64,000 bases of DNA, from assembly GCF_014268585.2 (NCBI RefSeq), contig NZ_CP077092.1:5121501-5185500 (forward strand), written 5' to 3'. Below the pieces are notes generated by a model. It made no database searches and was not told the DNA's origin. It saw nothing but the letters and a program-made list of their open reading frames with translations. Every line of letters begins with the position of its first letter. The stretch's first letter is position 1. The position numbers and the translations under genes are program-made. Below are positions 18,535-27,140 of this stretch, in pieces. The stretch comes from Pseudomonas iranensis (GTDB lineage: Bacteria > Pseudomonadota > Gammaproteobacteria > Pseudomonadales > Pseudomonadaceae).

Positions 18535-20454
18535 ATGTTTCCAACACCCGATAACCTGATCTCGCTGCCTCCCGTCCTGGCCGGCCCGCTGCTGCGGCGG
18601 CTGGAGCCGACGCGCGTAGTGCTGTGGCTAGTGGGCTCGCGTGAACTGTCGCTGACCTTGCGCCTGCAAGGTGTAGGAGATATTCCGCTCGACTCAGAGA
18701 AATGCACGGTCATTGCCGTAGGCCGTCATGCGTTCGTGCATCTGATCGACGTTCAACTTGAAAGCGCCCTGCCCTGCGACACGTTTATCGCTTACGACCT
18801 GCTGATCGATGACGCCATCGGTATGGCTGAGTGGGCGCCTCATCTGCTTTACCCCGGCGCTACCTGCGCGAACCTCGTCGTGCGTTCGCGGATCGAGCAA
18901 TTGCTCCACGGCTCCTGCCGCAAGCCGCATCATCCGGCAACCGATGGTTTGCTCTGCGTCGATCAATTGCTGGCCGACGAAACCGATGCGCAACGGCGCC
19001 CGGCGCTGCTGATGATGAGCGGTGATCAGGTCTATGCCGACGACGTTGCCGGGCCGATGCTGCGGGCGATTCATGCCCTTATCGAGCGTCTGGGTCTGTT
19101 CGATGAGCACCTTGACGGTGCCGTGGTCAGCGACAGCGCCAAGCTCTATCAACACCCGGCCAGCTACTACCACCGTGCGGATTTGTTACCGGCGCTAGAG
19201 AGCAACGAGACCTTGCGCGAGCGATTTTTCGGTGGCGCGCGTAAGCCGATTTTCACCAGCAGCAGTGCCGACAATCACCTGGTGACATTCGCCGAAGTCA
19301 TGGCCATGTACATGCTGGTGTGGTCGCCGACGCCGTGGTCGCTGATCAATCCGAGCGCGCCGACGCTGACGCCGGAACGCCGCAAGCGCTACCACCTCGA
19401 GCAGACGCGCATCGATGCCTTCAAGACGGGCCTGGGCAACGTCGCGCGGGCGCTGGCGCATCTGCCGAGCCTGATGATTTTCGATGACCACGACATCACC
19501 GATGACTGGAATCTTTCTGCGCAGTGGGAGGAAACCGCCTACGGCCATCCGTTCTCCAAACGCATCATCGGCAACGCGCTGATTGCTTATCTGTTGTGTC
19601 AGGGCTGGGGCAACAATCCGGATGCCTTCAAAGGAATGCTGGAGCAGACCGCGCAACTGAGCGCCAGTGGCGACGACGGCTATCTGGACATGCCGGTGCA
19701 GGACAATCTGATTGATCAGTTGCTGCGTTTTCAGCAGTGGCATTTCGTATTGCCGAGCACTCCGGCACTGGTGGTGATCGACACGCGCACCCGGCGCTGG
19801 CGCAGCGAGATGGCGCTCAAGCAACCATCGGGCCTGCTCGACTGGGAAGCCTTGAGCGAACTGCAACAGGAACTGCTCGATCACCCTTCGGCAATCATCG
19901 TGTCGCCGGCGCCGATCTTCGGCGTCAAGCTGATTGAAACCGTGCAGAAGGTGTTCAGCTGGTGCGGTTATCCGCTGCTGGTCGACGCGGAAAACTGGAT
20001 GGCCCATCGCGGCGCGGCACAGGTGATCCTGAACATTTTCCGACACTCGCGCACACCGGGGAACTACGTGGTGCTGTCCGGCGATGTGCATTATTCCTTC
20101 GTCTACGAAGTCCTGATCCGCCACCGCAAGGCCGGCCCACGGATCTGGCAGATCACCAGCAGCGGCATCAAGAACGAGTTCCCGCCAACGCTGCTGGAAT
20201 GGTTCGACCGCCTCAACCGCTGGCTCTACTCACCGCGCTCGCCATTGAACTGGTTCACCAAACGCCGCCTGATGCGCATCGTCCCGTATACGCCGGAACA
20301 TGCCGAGGCCGGGGAGCGGCTGTGGAATTCGGCGGGGATTGGACAGGTGTTTTTCAATGAACAGGGGCAACCGAGCGAGATTGTTCAGCACAACTCGAAT
20401 GGGGCGGAGAAGACGAGGATGCTGGCGCCGGAGTTGGGAGATGGGCCAGACTGA
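18535..20454 (+). CDS. PhoD-like metallophosphatase family protein
   Basis: Protein of 639 residues with the motif set of PhoD-type phosphatases: GSCRKPHH (about 125), a metal-binding MSGDQVYADD (about 162), IFDDHDITDDWN (about 315) and VLSGDVHYSF (about 515). The known PhoD enzyme is an exported phosphodiesterase/phosphatase; here no Tat or Sec signal is seen, so this version is probably cytoplasmic. Pseudomonas genomes carry similar uncharacterised proteins. The substrate cannot be told from sequence. It appears to be a single gene. Confidence 0.8.
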   Translation: MFPTPDNLISLPPVLAGPLLRRLEPTRVVLWLVGSRELSLTLRLQGVGDIPLDSEKCTVIAVGRHAFVHLIDVQLESALPCDTFIAYDLLIDDAIGMAEWAPHLLYPGATCANLVVRSRIEQLLHGSCRKPHHPATDGLLCVDQLLADETDAQRRPALLMMSGDQVYADDVAGPMLRAIHALIERLGLFDEHLDGAVVSDSAKLYQHPASYYHRADLLPALESNETLRERFFGGARKPIFTSSSADNHLVTFAEVMAMYMLVWSPTPWSLINPSAPTLTPERRKRYHLEQTRIDAFKTGLGNVARALAHLPSLMIFDDHDITDDWNLSAQWEETAYGHPFSKRIIGNALIAYLLCQGWGNNPDAFKGMLEQTAQLSASGDDGYLDMPVQDNLIDQLLRFQQWHFVLPSTPALVVIDTRTRRWRSEMALKQPSGLLDWEALSELQQELLDHPSAIIVSPAPIFGVKLIETVQKVFSWCGYPLLVDAENWMAHRGAAQVILNIFRHSRTPGNYVVLSGDVHYSFVYEVLIRHRKAGPRIWQITSSGIKNEFPPTLLEWFDRLNRWLYSPRSPLNWFTKRRLMRIVPYTPEHAEAGERLWNSAGIGQVFFNEQGQPSEIVQHNSNGAEKTRMLAPELGDGPD

Positions 20455-20623
20455 AACCAGATCTGAGCATAGGTGGAGGGCCCGGCAACGGGCACTCCAC
20501 CTGCTGACAATTACAGCAGATAAGGATTACAAGCCTCTCGGAAACGTCTCCGAAGTGCTTAAGTGATACTGGGCGCAATCACAGTCGACCTCGCTGTGTA
20601 CCAACCACTCGCAGGCCCACATC

Positions 20624-20815
20624 ATGCAAACCATCACCTTCAGCAAAACCACAGCTCACCTGGCCTTGTCGATGGACCAAGCAACCAATGATCGCGAACC
20701 GTTGCTGATTACCAGGCGCGGTGCCGAACCGGTTGTGATGATAGGTCTGACTGACTATGAGTCACTTTTGCGGACAGTCAATTCGCTGTCCTTACCAGAC
20801 ACTCCGCAGCAGTGA
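20624..20815 (+). CDS. Orphan Phd/YefM-family antitoxin, short
   Basis: Protein of 63 residues resembling the DNA-binding N-terminal domain of YefM/Phd antitoxins: MQTITFSKTTAHLALSMDQA, then PLLITRRGAEPVVMIGLTDYESL. Family members are usually near 80-90 residues and continue with a toxin-binding tail. Here the frame ends soon after the dimerisation core, and the stop touches the stop of the convergent aminotransferase gene, so no RelE/YoeB-type toxin follows. It may be a remnant or a solitary repressor. Confidence 0.75.
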   Translation: MQTITFSKTTAHLALSMDQATNDREPLLITRRGAEPVVMIGLTDYESLLRTVNSLSLPDTPQQ

Positions 20816-21997
20816 TTATGCAGATAGGGCTGACGACAACGCCCGCCCAACCCCTCTGACAATCATCCCTACCTCGCGCTCATCAATCGTCAGCGGCGGC
20901 AGCAACCTGATGGTCTTGCCACGAGTCACGTTGATCAACAAGCCGTGATCCCGCGCGGCGATCAGCGTCAGGTCGCGCACCGGTTGTTTCAGCTCGATGC
21001 CGATCATCAGGCCCTGCCCCCGGATTGCCAGCACGTTCGGGTTGTCTGCCAATTCGGCGCGCAAGCGTTCCAGCAGCCGTGCGCCCTGCACCCGCGCATT
21101 CTCCAGCAGGCCTTGCTCTTCGATGATGTCCAGCACCGTGCAGCCAACCCGACAGGCCAGCGGATTGCCACCGAAGGTGCTGCCATGGCTGCCCGGGGTG
21201 AACAGGTCGGCCGCGCGGCCACGGGCCAGGCAGGCGCCGATCGGCACGCCATTGCCAAGGCCTTTGGCCAGGGTCATGACATCGGGCACGATGCCTTCGT
21301 GTTGAAAGGCGAACCACTGCCCGGTACGGCCGATGCCGGTCTGGATTTCATCGAGCATCAGCAGCCACGCGTGGCGATTGCACAGGTCGCGCAGGGCCTT
21401 GAGATAACCCGGCGGCGCGATTTGTACGCCGCTTTCGCCCTGAATCGGCTCGACCAGAATCGCCACGATGCGCGCGCCGTGTTTGCGTTGTATTTGCTCC
21501 AGCGCGGCGAGATCGCCGAAAGGCACTTTGACGAAATCCCCCGGCAGTTCGTTGAAGCCCAGGCGCACCGCCGGGCCATCGCTGGCAGACAGCGTGCCGA
21601 GGGTGCGGCCATGAAACGCGTTGGCCATGACCACCACCAGCGGCTGCTCGATGCCTTTGCGCCAGCCGTACAGACGCGCCAGTTTCAGTGCCGTCTCGTT
21701 CGCTTCGGCGCCGGAGTTGTTGAAGAACGCGCGCTCCATCCCCGACAACGCCGTCAGCCGTTTGGCCAGTTGTTGCTGCCAGTCGATGCTGTACAGGTTT
21801 GAGGTGTGCAGCAGCAGCCCCGCTTGCTCACTGATCGCCGCGACGATGCGCGGATGCGAGTGGCCGACATTGGTCACTGCCACACCGGCAACGGCATCCA
21901 GATATTCGCGCCCCGCCTGATCCCACAGGCGCGTGCCCAGGCCCTTGGTGAAACTCAGGGCCAGGGGTTGGTAGGTGTTCATCAGGGCGGCGGTCAT
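20816..21997 (-). CDS. Class III PLP aminotransferase, ArgD-like
   Basis: Acetylornithine/ornithine-type aminotransferase. Start taken at ATG 21997 ([19 protein letters not shown]), giving 393 residues; an ATG five codons upstream (22012) is an alternative. Motifs are [32 protein letters not shown] and the PLP lysine in [10 protein letters not shown] (about residue 240). It is likely a paralogue of the main argD. It is divergent from a LysR regulator 102 bases away (ATG to ATG), which probably controls it. The true substrate is uncertain. Confidence 0.88.
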   Translation of the reverse strand: MTAALMNTYQPLALSFTKGLGTRLWDQAGREYLDAVAGVAVTNVGHSHPRIVAAISEQAGLLLHTSNLYSIDWQQQLAKRLTALSGMERAFFNNSGAEANETALKLARLYGWRKGIEQPLVVVMANAFHGRTLGTLSASDGPAVRLGFNELPGDFVKVPFGDLAALEQIQRKHGARIVAILVEPIQGESGVQIAPPGYLKALRDLCNRHAWLLMLDEIQTGIGRTGQWFAFQHEGIVPDVMTLAKGLGNGVPIGACLARGRAADLFTPGSHGSTFGGNPLACRVGCTVLDIIEEQGLLENARVQGARLLERLRAELADNPNVLAIRGQGLMIGIELKQPVRDLTLIAARDHGLLINVTRGKTIRLLPPLTIDEREVGMIVRGVGRALSSALSA

Positions 21998-22099
21998 GAC
22001 GCGAAACTCCATTGCAGGTCGGTGTATTTGCAGTATGGTTAGCCACCTGAGCTGGATAAACTCGGAAAAACTTCAATCATTTAAAAGCCGAGCTTGATA

Positions 22100-23026
22100 A
22101 TGGATTTGTTTCAGTCGATGGGCGTGTACGTCAAAGTGGTCGAAACCGGGAGCATGACGGCCGCCGCTGCGAAGTGCGAAATGTCGACGACGATGGTAGG
22201 CAATCATCTGCGCGCGCTGGAGCAACGGCTCGGCGTGCAACTGCTGCAACGCACCACGCGGCGCCAGCGCCTGACCGAATTCGGCAGCGTCTATTATCAG
22301 CGCTGCCTGGAAGTGCTCGGCTTGGTGGCCGATTCCGAACGCCTTGCCGAACAAGCGTCGGACGAGCCGCGCGGCTTGCTGCGTATCACCGCGCCGCTGA
22401 CCTTCGGCGTCGAACGACTGACCCCGGCCCTCAGCGAATATTCCTTGCTCTATCCGCAAGTGAAGCTTGACGTGGTGCTGACCAACGGCCGTCCGGATCT
22501 GCTGGAGAACGGCCTCGATGTCGCATTCCGCCTAGGCAATTTCGACCAATCCAACCTGATCGCCCGGCCTTTGATCGACTACACCCTGACGGTCTGCGCC
22601 TCCCCCGAATACATCGCGCGGCGCGGCATGCCGCACACGCCACAGGATTTGCAGCAACACGATTGCCTGTCCTTCGCCTACCCGGCTGGGGATGACTGGC
22701 AGTCGGTGGAAAAACGCTGGCGTCTGAGCGGCCCGGAAGGTGAAGTCCTCGTCGACGTCAGCGGGCCGATGCTGATCAACAGCTCCGCCGGTCTGCACCA
22801 GGCGGCGCGCAACGGCATGGGCATCATGATGCTGCCCGACGCGCTGGTGGAACAGGATCTGCGCGACGGCAAACTGGTCAGGGTAATGACGGACTACCAA
22901 CCGCCGAGCAGGCCGATGCATCTGTTGTATGCGCAGGATCGCTATCGATTGCCGAAGCTGAGACGCTTTGTCGAGTTTGCGATGCGTACTTGGGGCAAAT
23001 CTGACGCTGGGCGTTCAACAATCTGA
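22100..23026 (+). CDS. LysR-family transcriptional regulator
   Basis: Protein of 308 residues; start taken at ATG 22100 (MDLFQSMGVYVKVVETGSMTAAAA), with a TTG two codons upstream also possible. Residues 1-60 form the LysR helix-turn-helix (RLGVQLLQRTTRRQRLTEFG follows it) and residues about 90-295 the substrate-binding domain. It is close to the DsdC/CrgA-like group that begins MDxFxxM. Divergence from the ArgD-like gene suggests that gene as its target. The effector is unknown. Confidence 0.9.
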   Translation: MDLFQSMGVYVKVVETGSMTAAAAKCEMSTTMVGNHLRALEQRLGVQLLQRTTRRQRLTEFGSVYYQRCLEVLGLVADSERLAEQASDEPRGLLRITAPLTFGVERLTPALSEYSLLYPQVKLDVVLTNGRPDLLENGLDVAFRLGNFDQSNLIARPLIDYTLTVCASPEYIARRGMPHTPQDLQQHDCLSFAYPAGDDWQSVEKRWRLSGPEGEVLVDVSGPMLINSSAGLHQAARNGMGIMMLPDALVEQDLRDGKLVRVMTDYQPPSRPMHLLYAQDRYRLPKLRRFVEFAMRTWGKSDAGRSTI

Positions 23027-23041
23027 AAAGGAGTTCAACCC

Positions 23042-23446
23042 ATGCGAAACACTCTCAACGTACGTAACCTGCGTCCCGATGAAACAGAGTTGGCACGGCT
23101 GTTTCTCGGCAAGCATGGCTGGAGTCATCGCACTGGCGATGCAGAATCGTTCGCTCGCCTGATTCAAAACTCACAGCGCACGGCTGTGGCCATTCAGGGC
23201 GAGCAGATTGTCGGTTTCGCCCGTGGCATCACCGACGAATTGTCCAATGGTTACCTGTCGATGGTAGTGGTCGATGATCGCCATCGGCGCAAAGGAATCG
23301 GGCGGGCACTGGTGGAGTACGTCATGGGTGACAACCCGGACATCACCTGGGTGCTGCGCGCTGGACGCGAAGGCGCTGAAGCTTTTTTCGCCGGCCTGGG
23401 CTTCGAGAAGTCCGTGATTGCCATGGAACGTCAGCGCCGCAAATAG
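23042..23446 (+). CDS. GNAT-family N-acetyltransferase
   Basis: Protein of 134 residues with the GNAT fold. The acetyl-CoA-binding motif A appears as MVVVDDRHRRKGIGRALVEYVMG (about residues 77-99) after a beta strand ending in DELSNGYLS. It follows the LysR gene by 15 bases with a good GGAG ribosome site and may be co-transcribed with it. The acceptor substrate is unknown. Confidence 0.88.
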   Translation: MRNTLNVRNLRPDETELARLFLGKHGWSHRTGDAESFARLIQNSQRTAVAIQGEQIVGFARGITDELSNGYLSMVVVDDRHRRKGIGRALVEYVMGDNPDITWVLRAGREGAEAFFAGLGFEKSVIAMERQRRK

Positions 23447-23579
23447 CGCACGGTGGAAAATTCCCGACCACCAGACCGTTGCTCCGTGACAACGCCGCGC
23501 CGCTCCCCTAAATTAGTCGGCCTGAAAAAGACCTCGTGCTTTCTCGCCTCAACTCAAGTTAAAAAGTAGTGAAATTTCA

Positions 23580-24281
23580 ATGTCCGATTTCAACACCGCT
23601 GAATCCGTAGTCACCCAGTCGTCCAAAGCGGAATACGAAAACTCCATCAATCTTTCACAACACCTGCCACAAGCCAAAATCATCAGCGAGATGGTCCTCG
23701 ACGCGTTCCAGTCGACCCGCGAGAGCGACCAGATCCGTGAATTGCGTGCGGCGATCCGTCAGGCGCATGACAGTTTTGATGACGACAAGGCGTACGAGCT
23801 GATGGGCGAACTCAAGCGCCTGAAAGACGCCGAGGCAGCGGACATCGCCGCGCTGGAAGACCTGAGCAGCAAGTTCTCGATCGGGCGCATTCTGTCCTGC
23901 TTCAAGGACGATCCGGCGTTTCAGGAAATCGTTTATGGTCTGGCGCTGAAAGTGCTGAATCAGACCCATCAGGCGATCAGCAATCCGAGCGGCGGCAAGA
24001 GCAAGGCCGCCAAAAAGAAAGAAGTGGAAATCTTCACCATCAGCAAGGACGGCGCCAGCGTGACCCTGCCAATGCGCACGCCGCGTTCGCGCCTGAATGT
24101 TGATCGTGAGGCACTGGAATTCCTCGGTTTCACCTTCGTCGGTGAAGGCGATGAAGCCGAGCTGGAGAGCGAAACCTTCGTCGATAACGCCGGTACGGAA
24201 CAGGCGGTGAACCGCAAGAACATCATCACCGCACTGCAGCAGCAGACGGCGTTTGATGGTTACAGCATCGCGGCGCAGTAA
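23580..24281 (+). CDS. Hypothetical protein with coiled coil and basic linker
   Basis: Protein of 233 residues, not recognised. Residues about 50-100 (QIRELRAAIRQAHDSFDDDKAYELMGELKRLKDAEAAD, only partly listed here by key ends) look like a charged coiled coil. A basic linker near residues 136-150 (GGKSKAAKKKEVE) precedes a compact C-terminal region beginning EIFTISKDGASVTLPMRTPR. No signal peptide or membrane helix is seen. The coiled-coil, basic-linker, small-domain layout is like that of MvaT/H-NS proteins, but the sequence does not match them, so this is only a resemblance. It has its own terminator. Confidence 0.6.
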   Translation: MSDFNTAESVVTQSSKAEYENSINLSQHLPQAKIISEMVLDAFQSTRESDQIRELRAAIRQAHDSFDDDKAYELMGELKRLKDAEAADIAALEDLSSKFSIGRILSCFKDDPAFQEIVYGLALKVLNQTHQAISNPSGGKSKAAKKKEVEIFTISKDGASVTLPMRTPRSRLNVDREALEFLGFTFVGEGDEAELESETFVDNAGTEQAVNRKNIITALQQQTAFDGYSIAAQ

Positions 24282-24300
24282 TCTGCCAAGCGCTTGTGAA

Positions 24301-24335
24301 AAAGCCCCGCACTGAGATTCAGGCGGGGCTTTTTG
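24301..24335 (+). terminator. Terminator after the 23580 gene
   Basis: AAAGCCCCGC and GCGGGGCTTTTT pair around a 12-base loop and end in a T run, 20 bases after the stop codon. Confidence 0.9.
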
Positions 24336-24372
24336 TTGTCCGGCTTGTGATTCGTGAGGAGGCGAAAATCGT

Positions 24373-24536
24373 CGCCCCTCATCGGAACGCCGCCCGCCCA
24401 GCCCTCTCCCGAGGTAAAGGGAGCCGACTTGTGTGATTTTCAAACCTGAGTTCGGCTCGGTATTTCAGGTCGGCGTATATCTTGAGAGCCCCTCAGTCAG
24501 TCCCCTCTCCCTCCGGGAGAGGGTTAGGGTGAGGGC
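24373..24536. repeat. Large palindromic repeat, CCCTCTCCC/GGGAGAGGG family, copy 1
   Basis: Outer arms rich in CCCTCTCCC (24374-24421) and GGGAGAGGGTTAGGGTGAGG (right arm, within 24502-24535) enclose about 80 bases containing TTCAGGTCGG. A second copy with the same layout, including the internal TTCAGGTCGG, lies at 35851-36029. This is a non-coding intergenic repeat seen widely in Pseudomonas. Confidence 0.8.
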
Positions 24537-24553
24537 AAACCGCTAACCCCCCC

Positions 24554-25044
24554 TCAAGCCGAAGGATGCAACGCCGCAATCATGTCCACTTCAATCGCCG
24601 CATTCTTCGGCAACTGATACACGCCGATGGTCGTGCGCGTATGCCGTCCGGCATCGCCCAGCACATGGCTGAACACGTCCGAAGCGCCGTTGGCCACTTC
24701 GCTCAGGTCGACAAAGTCAGCAGTCGACTTCACATACACCGTGACCCGCAACAACGCGCGAATCTTGTCCAGCGAACCGACCGCATCGACGATCAGCGCC
24801 AGGCAACGCATGGCGCTGATGCTCGCCGCTGCTTGTGCATCCTTGAGGTTCAGTTCCAGCCCCACGCGACCGGGATAGAGAATCTTGCCATTGACCCGCG
24901 GCACCATCCCGCTGATGTACAGCTCGTCGTGATGACGATCAGCGGCGCGTAATTGCCACCGGCGGTGTTCTCGCCATAGATGTCGTAGTTGAGTTCTTCA
25001 GCCAGGGCGATAAAGCGCTCATCGCAGGTCATCCGTTCGGTCAT
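24554..25044 (-). pseudogene. RidA-family protein gene with a one-base frameshift
   Basis: Two frames together make one RidA (YjgF/UK114) protein. Codons from ATG 25044 give MTERMTCDERFIALAEELNY to NYAPLIV; then, after a one-base gap between 24934 and 24935, the other frame continues HDELYISGMVPRVNGKIL and runs to the stop at 24554 (...EVDMIAALHPSA). One added base before CAT would restore about 163 residues. RidA proteins remove reactive enamine/imine intermediates of PLP enzymes. A sequencing error is as possible as a real mutation. Confidence 0.8.
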
Positions 25045-25168
25045 TGCGCCCAGCCTTTTGATCAATGCACGGGTTGAGACAGTCGAGCACCGAAGGATGG
25101 CTTGGAGCTACTACTGTCGGGGTTGGATCCGAATCTAGGTCTTTTACCGAATGGCCGCAACCGCAAAC

Positions 25169-25192
25169 TGTGGGAGCGAGCCTGCTCGCGAA
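25169..25192. repeat. Single REP-type element
   Basis: One unpaired 24-base copy of the GTGGGAGCGAGCCTGC element, identical to the plus-oriented arms at 6377 and 38937. It sits in the gap between the broken RidA gene and cyoE. The rest of that gap (25045-25226) shows no gene. Confidence 0.9.
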
Positions 25193-25226
25193 TGGCAGCA
25201 CCCCGAACGAGCATATTTCAACCAAC

Positions 25227-25264
25227 AAAAAACCCCGCACATCTCTCAACGTGCGGGGTTTTTT
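25227..25264 (-). terminator. Terminator of the cyo operon
   Basis: AACCCCGCAC and GTGCGGGGTT pair around 10 bases, with A and T runs on both sides, so it can act in both directions. It lies 16 bases after the cyoE stop. Confidence 0.9.
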
Positions 25265-25280
25265 CTGAAGCTTGCAAACC

Positions 25281-26168
25281 TTACGGCGCGTACGTCAGCA
25301 ACAGCTCTGTCGGCACCTTGAAGTCCAGGGACATCATGACGCTCAACGCAGTGATGGTGAAGATCGAGAACACGAACAGCTTGCGTGCCCAGACGGTGTC
25401 ATCGACTGCCTTGTAGCCGGTCCAGGCCATGTACAGCCAGTACATGCCCATGGCGGCGGCGACGGCGAGGTAGCTCATGCCGGCGTAGCCGCTGAAGGTC
25501 AGCATCAAGGTCGCCACGAGGAACGCCAGGATGTAGAGCAGGATGTGCTTCTTCGCCACTTGAATGCCGCGTTTCACTGGCAGCACCGGAATCGATGCGG
25601 CCAGGTAATCGTTGAAACGGAAAATCGCGATGGCGTAGGAATGCGGCATCTGCCACAGGCTGAACATCACCAGCAGGGTCAGTGCGGCCATGTCGAAGCT
25701 GTTGGTCACGGCAACGTAACCGATCACTGGCGGCATGGCGCCCGACAGACTGCCCACCAGCGTGCCGTGAACCGACTTGCGCTTGAGGTACAGGCTGTAG
25801 AAGCCGACGTAGATGATGAAGCCGATTACTGCGAACAAGGCAGCCAACGGGTTGGCCACCTTGTACAACAAGGCAACGCCGAGAACACCCAGAATGGTCG
25901 CGTAAACCAGGGCCAGTTTCAGGGAGATGAGGCCCTGGACCAGCACACGGTTCTTGGTGCGTTCCATCTTCAGGTCGATGTCGCGGTCGATGCAGTTGTT
26001 GAACACGCAACCGGAGGCCACGACCAGGGAAGTACCGATCATGGCGGCCAGAAACACCGCCAGATCGACATGCCCTTTCGAGGCCAGGAAGAACCCGCCT
26101 GCCACAGAAAGCACGTTACCGAAAATGATCCCCGGTTTGGTGATTTGGATAAAGTGCTTGAGCGACAT
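25281..26168 (-). CDS. cyoE: CyoE, heme O synthase
   Basis: Polytopic prenyltransferase of 295 residues that adds a farnesyl group to protoheme to give heme O for the bo3 oxidase. The aspartate-rich prenyl-diphosphate site is [18 protein letters not shown] (about residues 58-75), and a second polar loop [15 protein letters not shown] lies near 190. Multiple transmembrane helices fit the UbiA superfamily. It is the last gene of cyoABCDE, 10 bases after cyoD. Confidence 0.97.
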   Translation of the reverse strand: MSLKHFIQITKPGIIFGNVLSVAGGFFLASKGHVDLAVFLAAMIGTSLVVASGCVFNNCIDRDIDLKMERTKNRVLVQGLISLKLALVYATILGVLGVALLYKVANPLAALFAVIGFIIYVGFYSLYLKRKSVHGTLVGSLSGAMPPVIGYVAVTNSFDMAALTLLVMFSLWQMPHSYAIAIFRFNDYLAASIPVLPVKRGIQVAKKHILLYILAFLVATLMLTFSGYAGMSYLAVAAAMGMYWLYMAWTGYKAVDDTVWARKLFVFSIFTITALSVMMSLDFKVPTELLLTYAP

Positions 26169-26178
26169 CGGGTCTACC

Positions 26179-26514
26179 TCACTTCGCCATCATGTACGTG
26201 TGGATGCTGAACATGATCCACAGCGACAGGCCAACCAGCAGCACGATCACGATCGCCGTAAAGACGAATGCGATCACGTTGTTACGCTGTGCAATGGAAC
26301 GGTCCAGGTGCAGGAAGTAATACAGGTGAACGATCACCTGGATCACTGCGAACAGCAGAACGATTGCCAGCGTCGTCGACTTCGGCAGGGTCGGGTACAT
26401 CACCAGACCGAACGGAATGACGGTCAGGATTACCGACAGGATGAAGCCGATGGCGTACGACTTGACGCTGCCGTGGCCAGCATCGTGGCTGTCATGGGAG
26501 TGTGCGTTAGCCAT
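26179..26514 (-). CDS. cyoD: CyoD, cytochrome o ubiquinol oxidase subunit IV
   Basis: Small subunit of 111 residues with a histidine-rich N-terminus ([16 protein letters not shown]) and three transmembrane helices. It is needed for assembly of the copper centre in the E. coli enzyme. The start overlaps the cyoC stop by one base. Confidence 0.96.
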   Translation of the reverse strand: MANAHSHDSHDAGHGSVKSYAIGFILSVILTVIPFGLVMYPTLPKSTTLAIVLLFAVIQVIVHLYYFLHLDRSIAQRNNVIAFVFTAIVIVLLVGLSLWIMFSIHTYMMAK

Positions 26515-27137
26515 TACAGAGTCCCCATCAGGTAAACAACGGTGAAGACGCAGATCCAGACCACGTCCAGGAAGTGCCAGAACAGGCTCAGGCAGCTCAG
26601 ACGGGTCTTGTTGGTCGACGTCAGGCCATGCTTGTTGACCTGATACATCATGATGCCCATCCAGATCAGACCGGCCGAAACGTGCAGACCGTGGGTACCG
26701 ACCAGGGTGAAGAACGCCGACAGGAAGCCCGAACGGCTAGGACCGAAGCCCTCGGAGATCAGCAGGTGGAACTCGTTGATCTCCATGGCGATGAAGCCCG
26801 CGCCGAGCAGGAAGGTCATGAACAACCAGCCCAGGACCGCCTGCTTCTTGCCCTTGTACAACGCCAGCATGGCGAAGCCGTAGGTGATCGAACTGAACAA
26901 CAGCAGAGCGGTTTCGCCCAGCACGTAAGGCAGTTCGAAGATCTCGTGGCCCGACGGGCCACCGGCAACGTTGTTTACCAGTACTGCGTACACCGCGAAG
27001 ATCGACGCAAACAGAATGCAGTCGGTCATCAGGTAGAGCCAGAAACCGTATACGGTCATCTCGCCCGAGTCGTGGTGATGGTCATCGTGCCCATGGTCAC
27101 CATGGGCGTGTCCAACATTGGTCACTAAGTTCGACAT
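26514..27137 (-). CDS. cyoC: CyoC, cytochrome o ubiquinol oxidase subunit III
   Basis: Subunit III of 207 residues with five transmembrane helices. The cytoplasmic N-terminus is rich in histidine ([18 protein letters not shown]), as in Pseudomonas homologues. The [15 protein letters not shown] motif near residue 145 is typical of the heme-copper oxidase subunit III family. It lies 3 bases after cyoB. Confidence 0.97.
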   Translation of the reverse strand: MSNLVTNVGHAHGDHGHDDHHHDSGEMTVYGFWLYLMTDCILFASIFAVYAVLVNNVAGGPSGHEIFELPYVLGETALLLFSSITYGFAMLALYKGKKQAVLGWLFMTFLLGAGFIAMEINEFHLLISEGFGPSRSGFLSAFFTLVGTHGLHVSAGLIWMGIMMYQVNKHGLTSTNKTRLSCLSLFWHFLDVVWICVFTVVYLMGTL

Positions 27138-27140
27138 GGT

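Noticed and set aside
20757-20948. A second frame after the antitoxin as its frameshifted C-terminus or a toxin
   Set aside because: The sequence has only chance resemblance to antitoxin tails and lies antisense to the aminotransferase gene.
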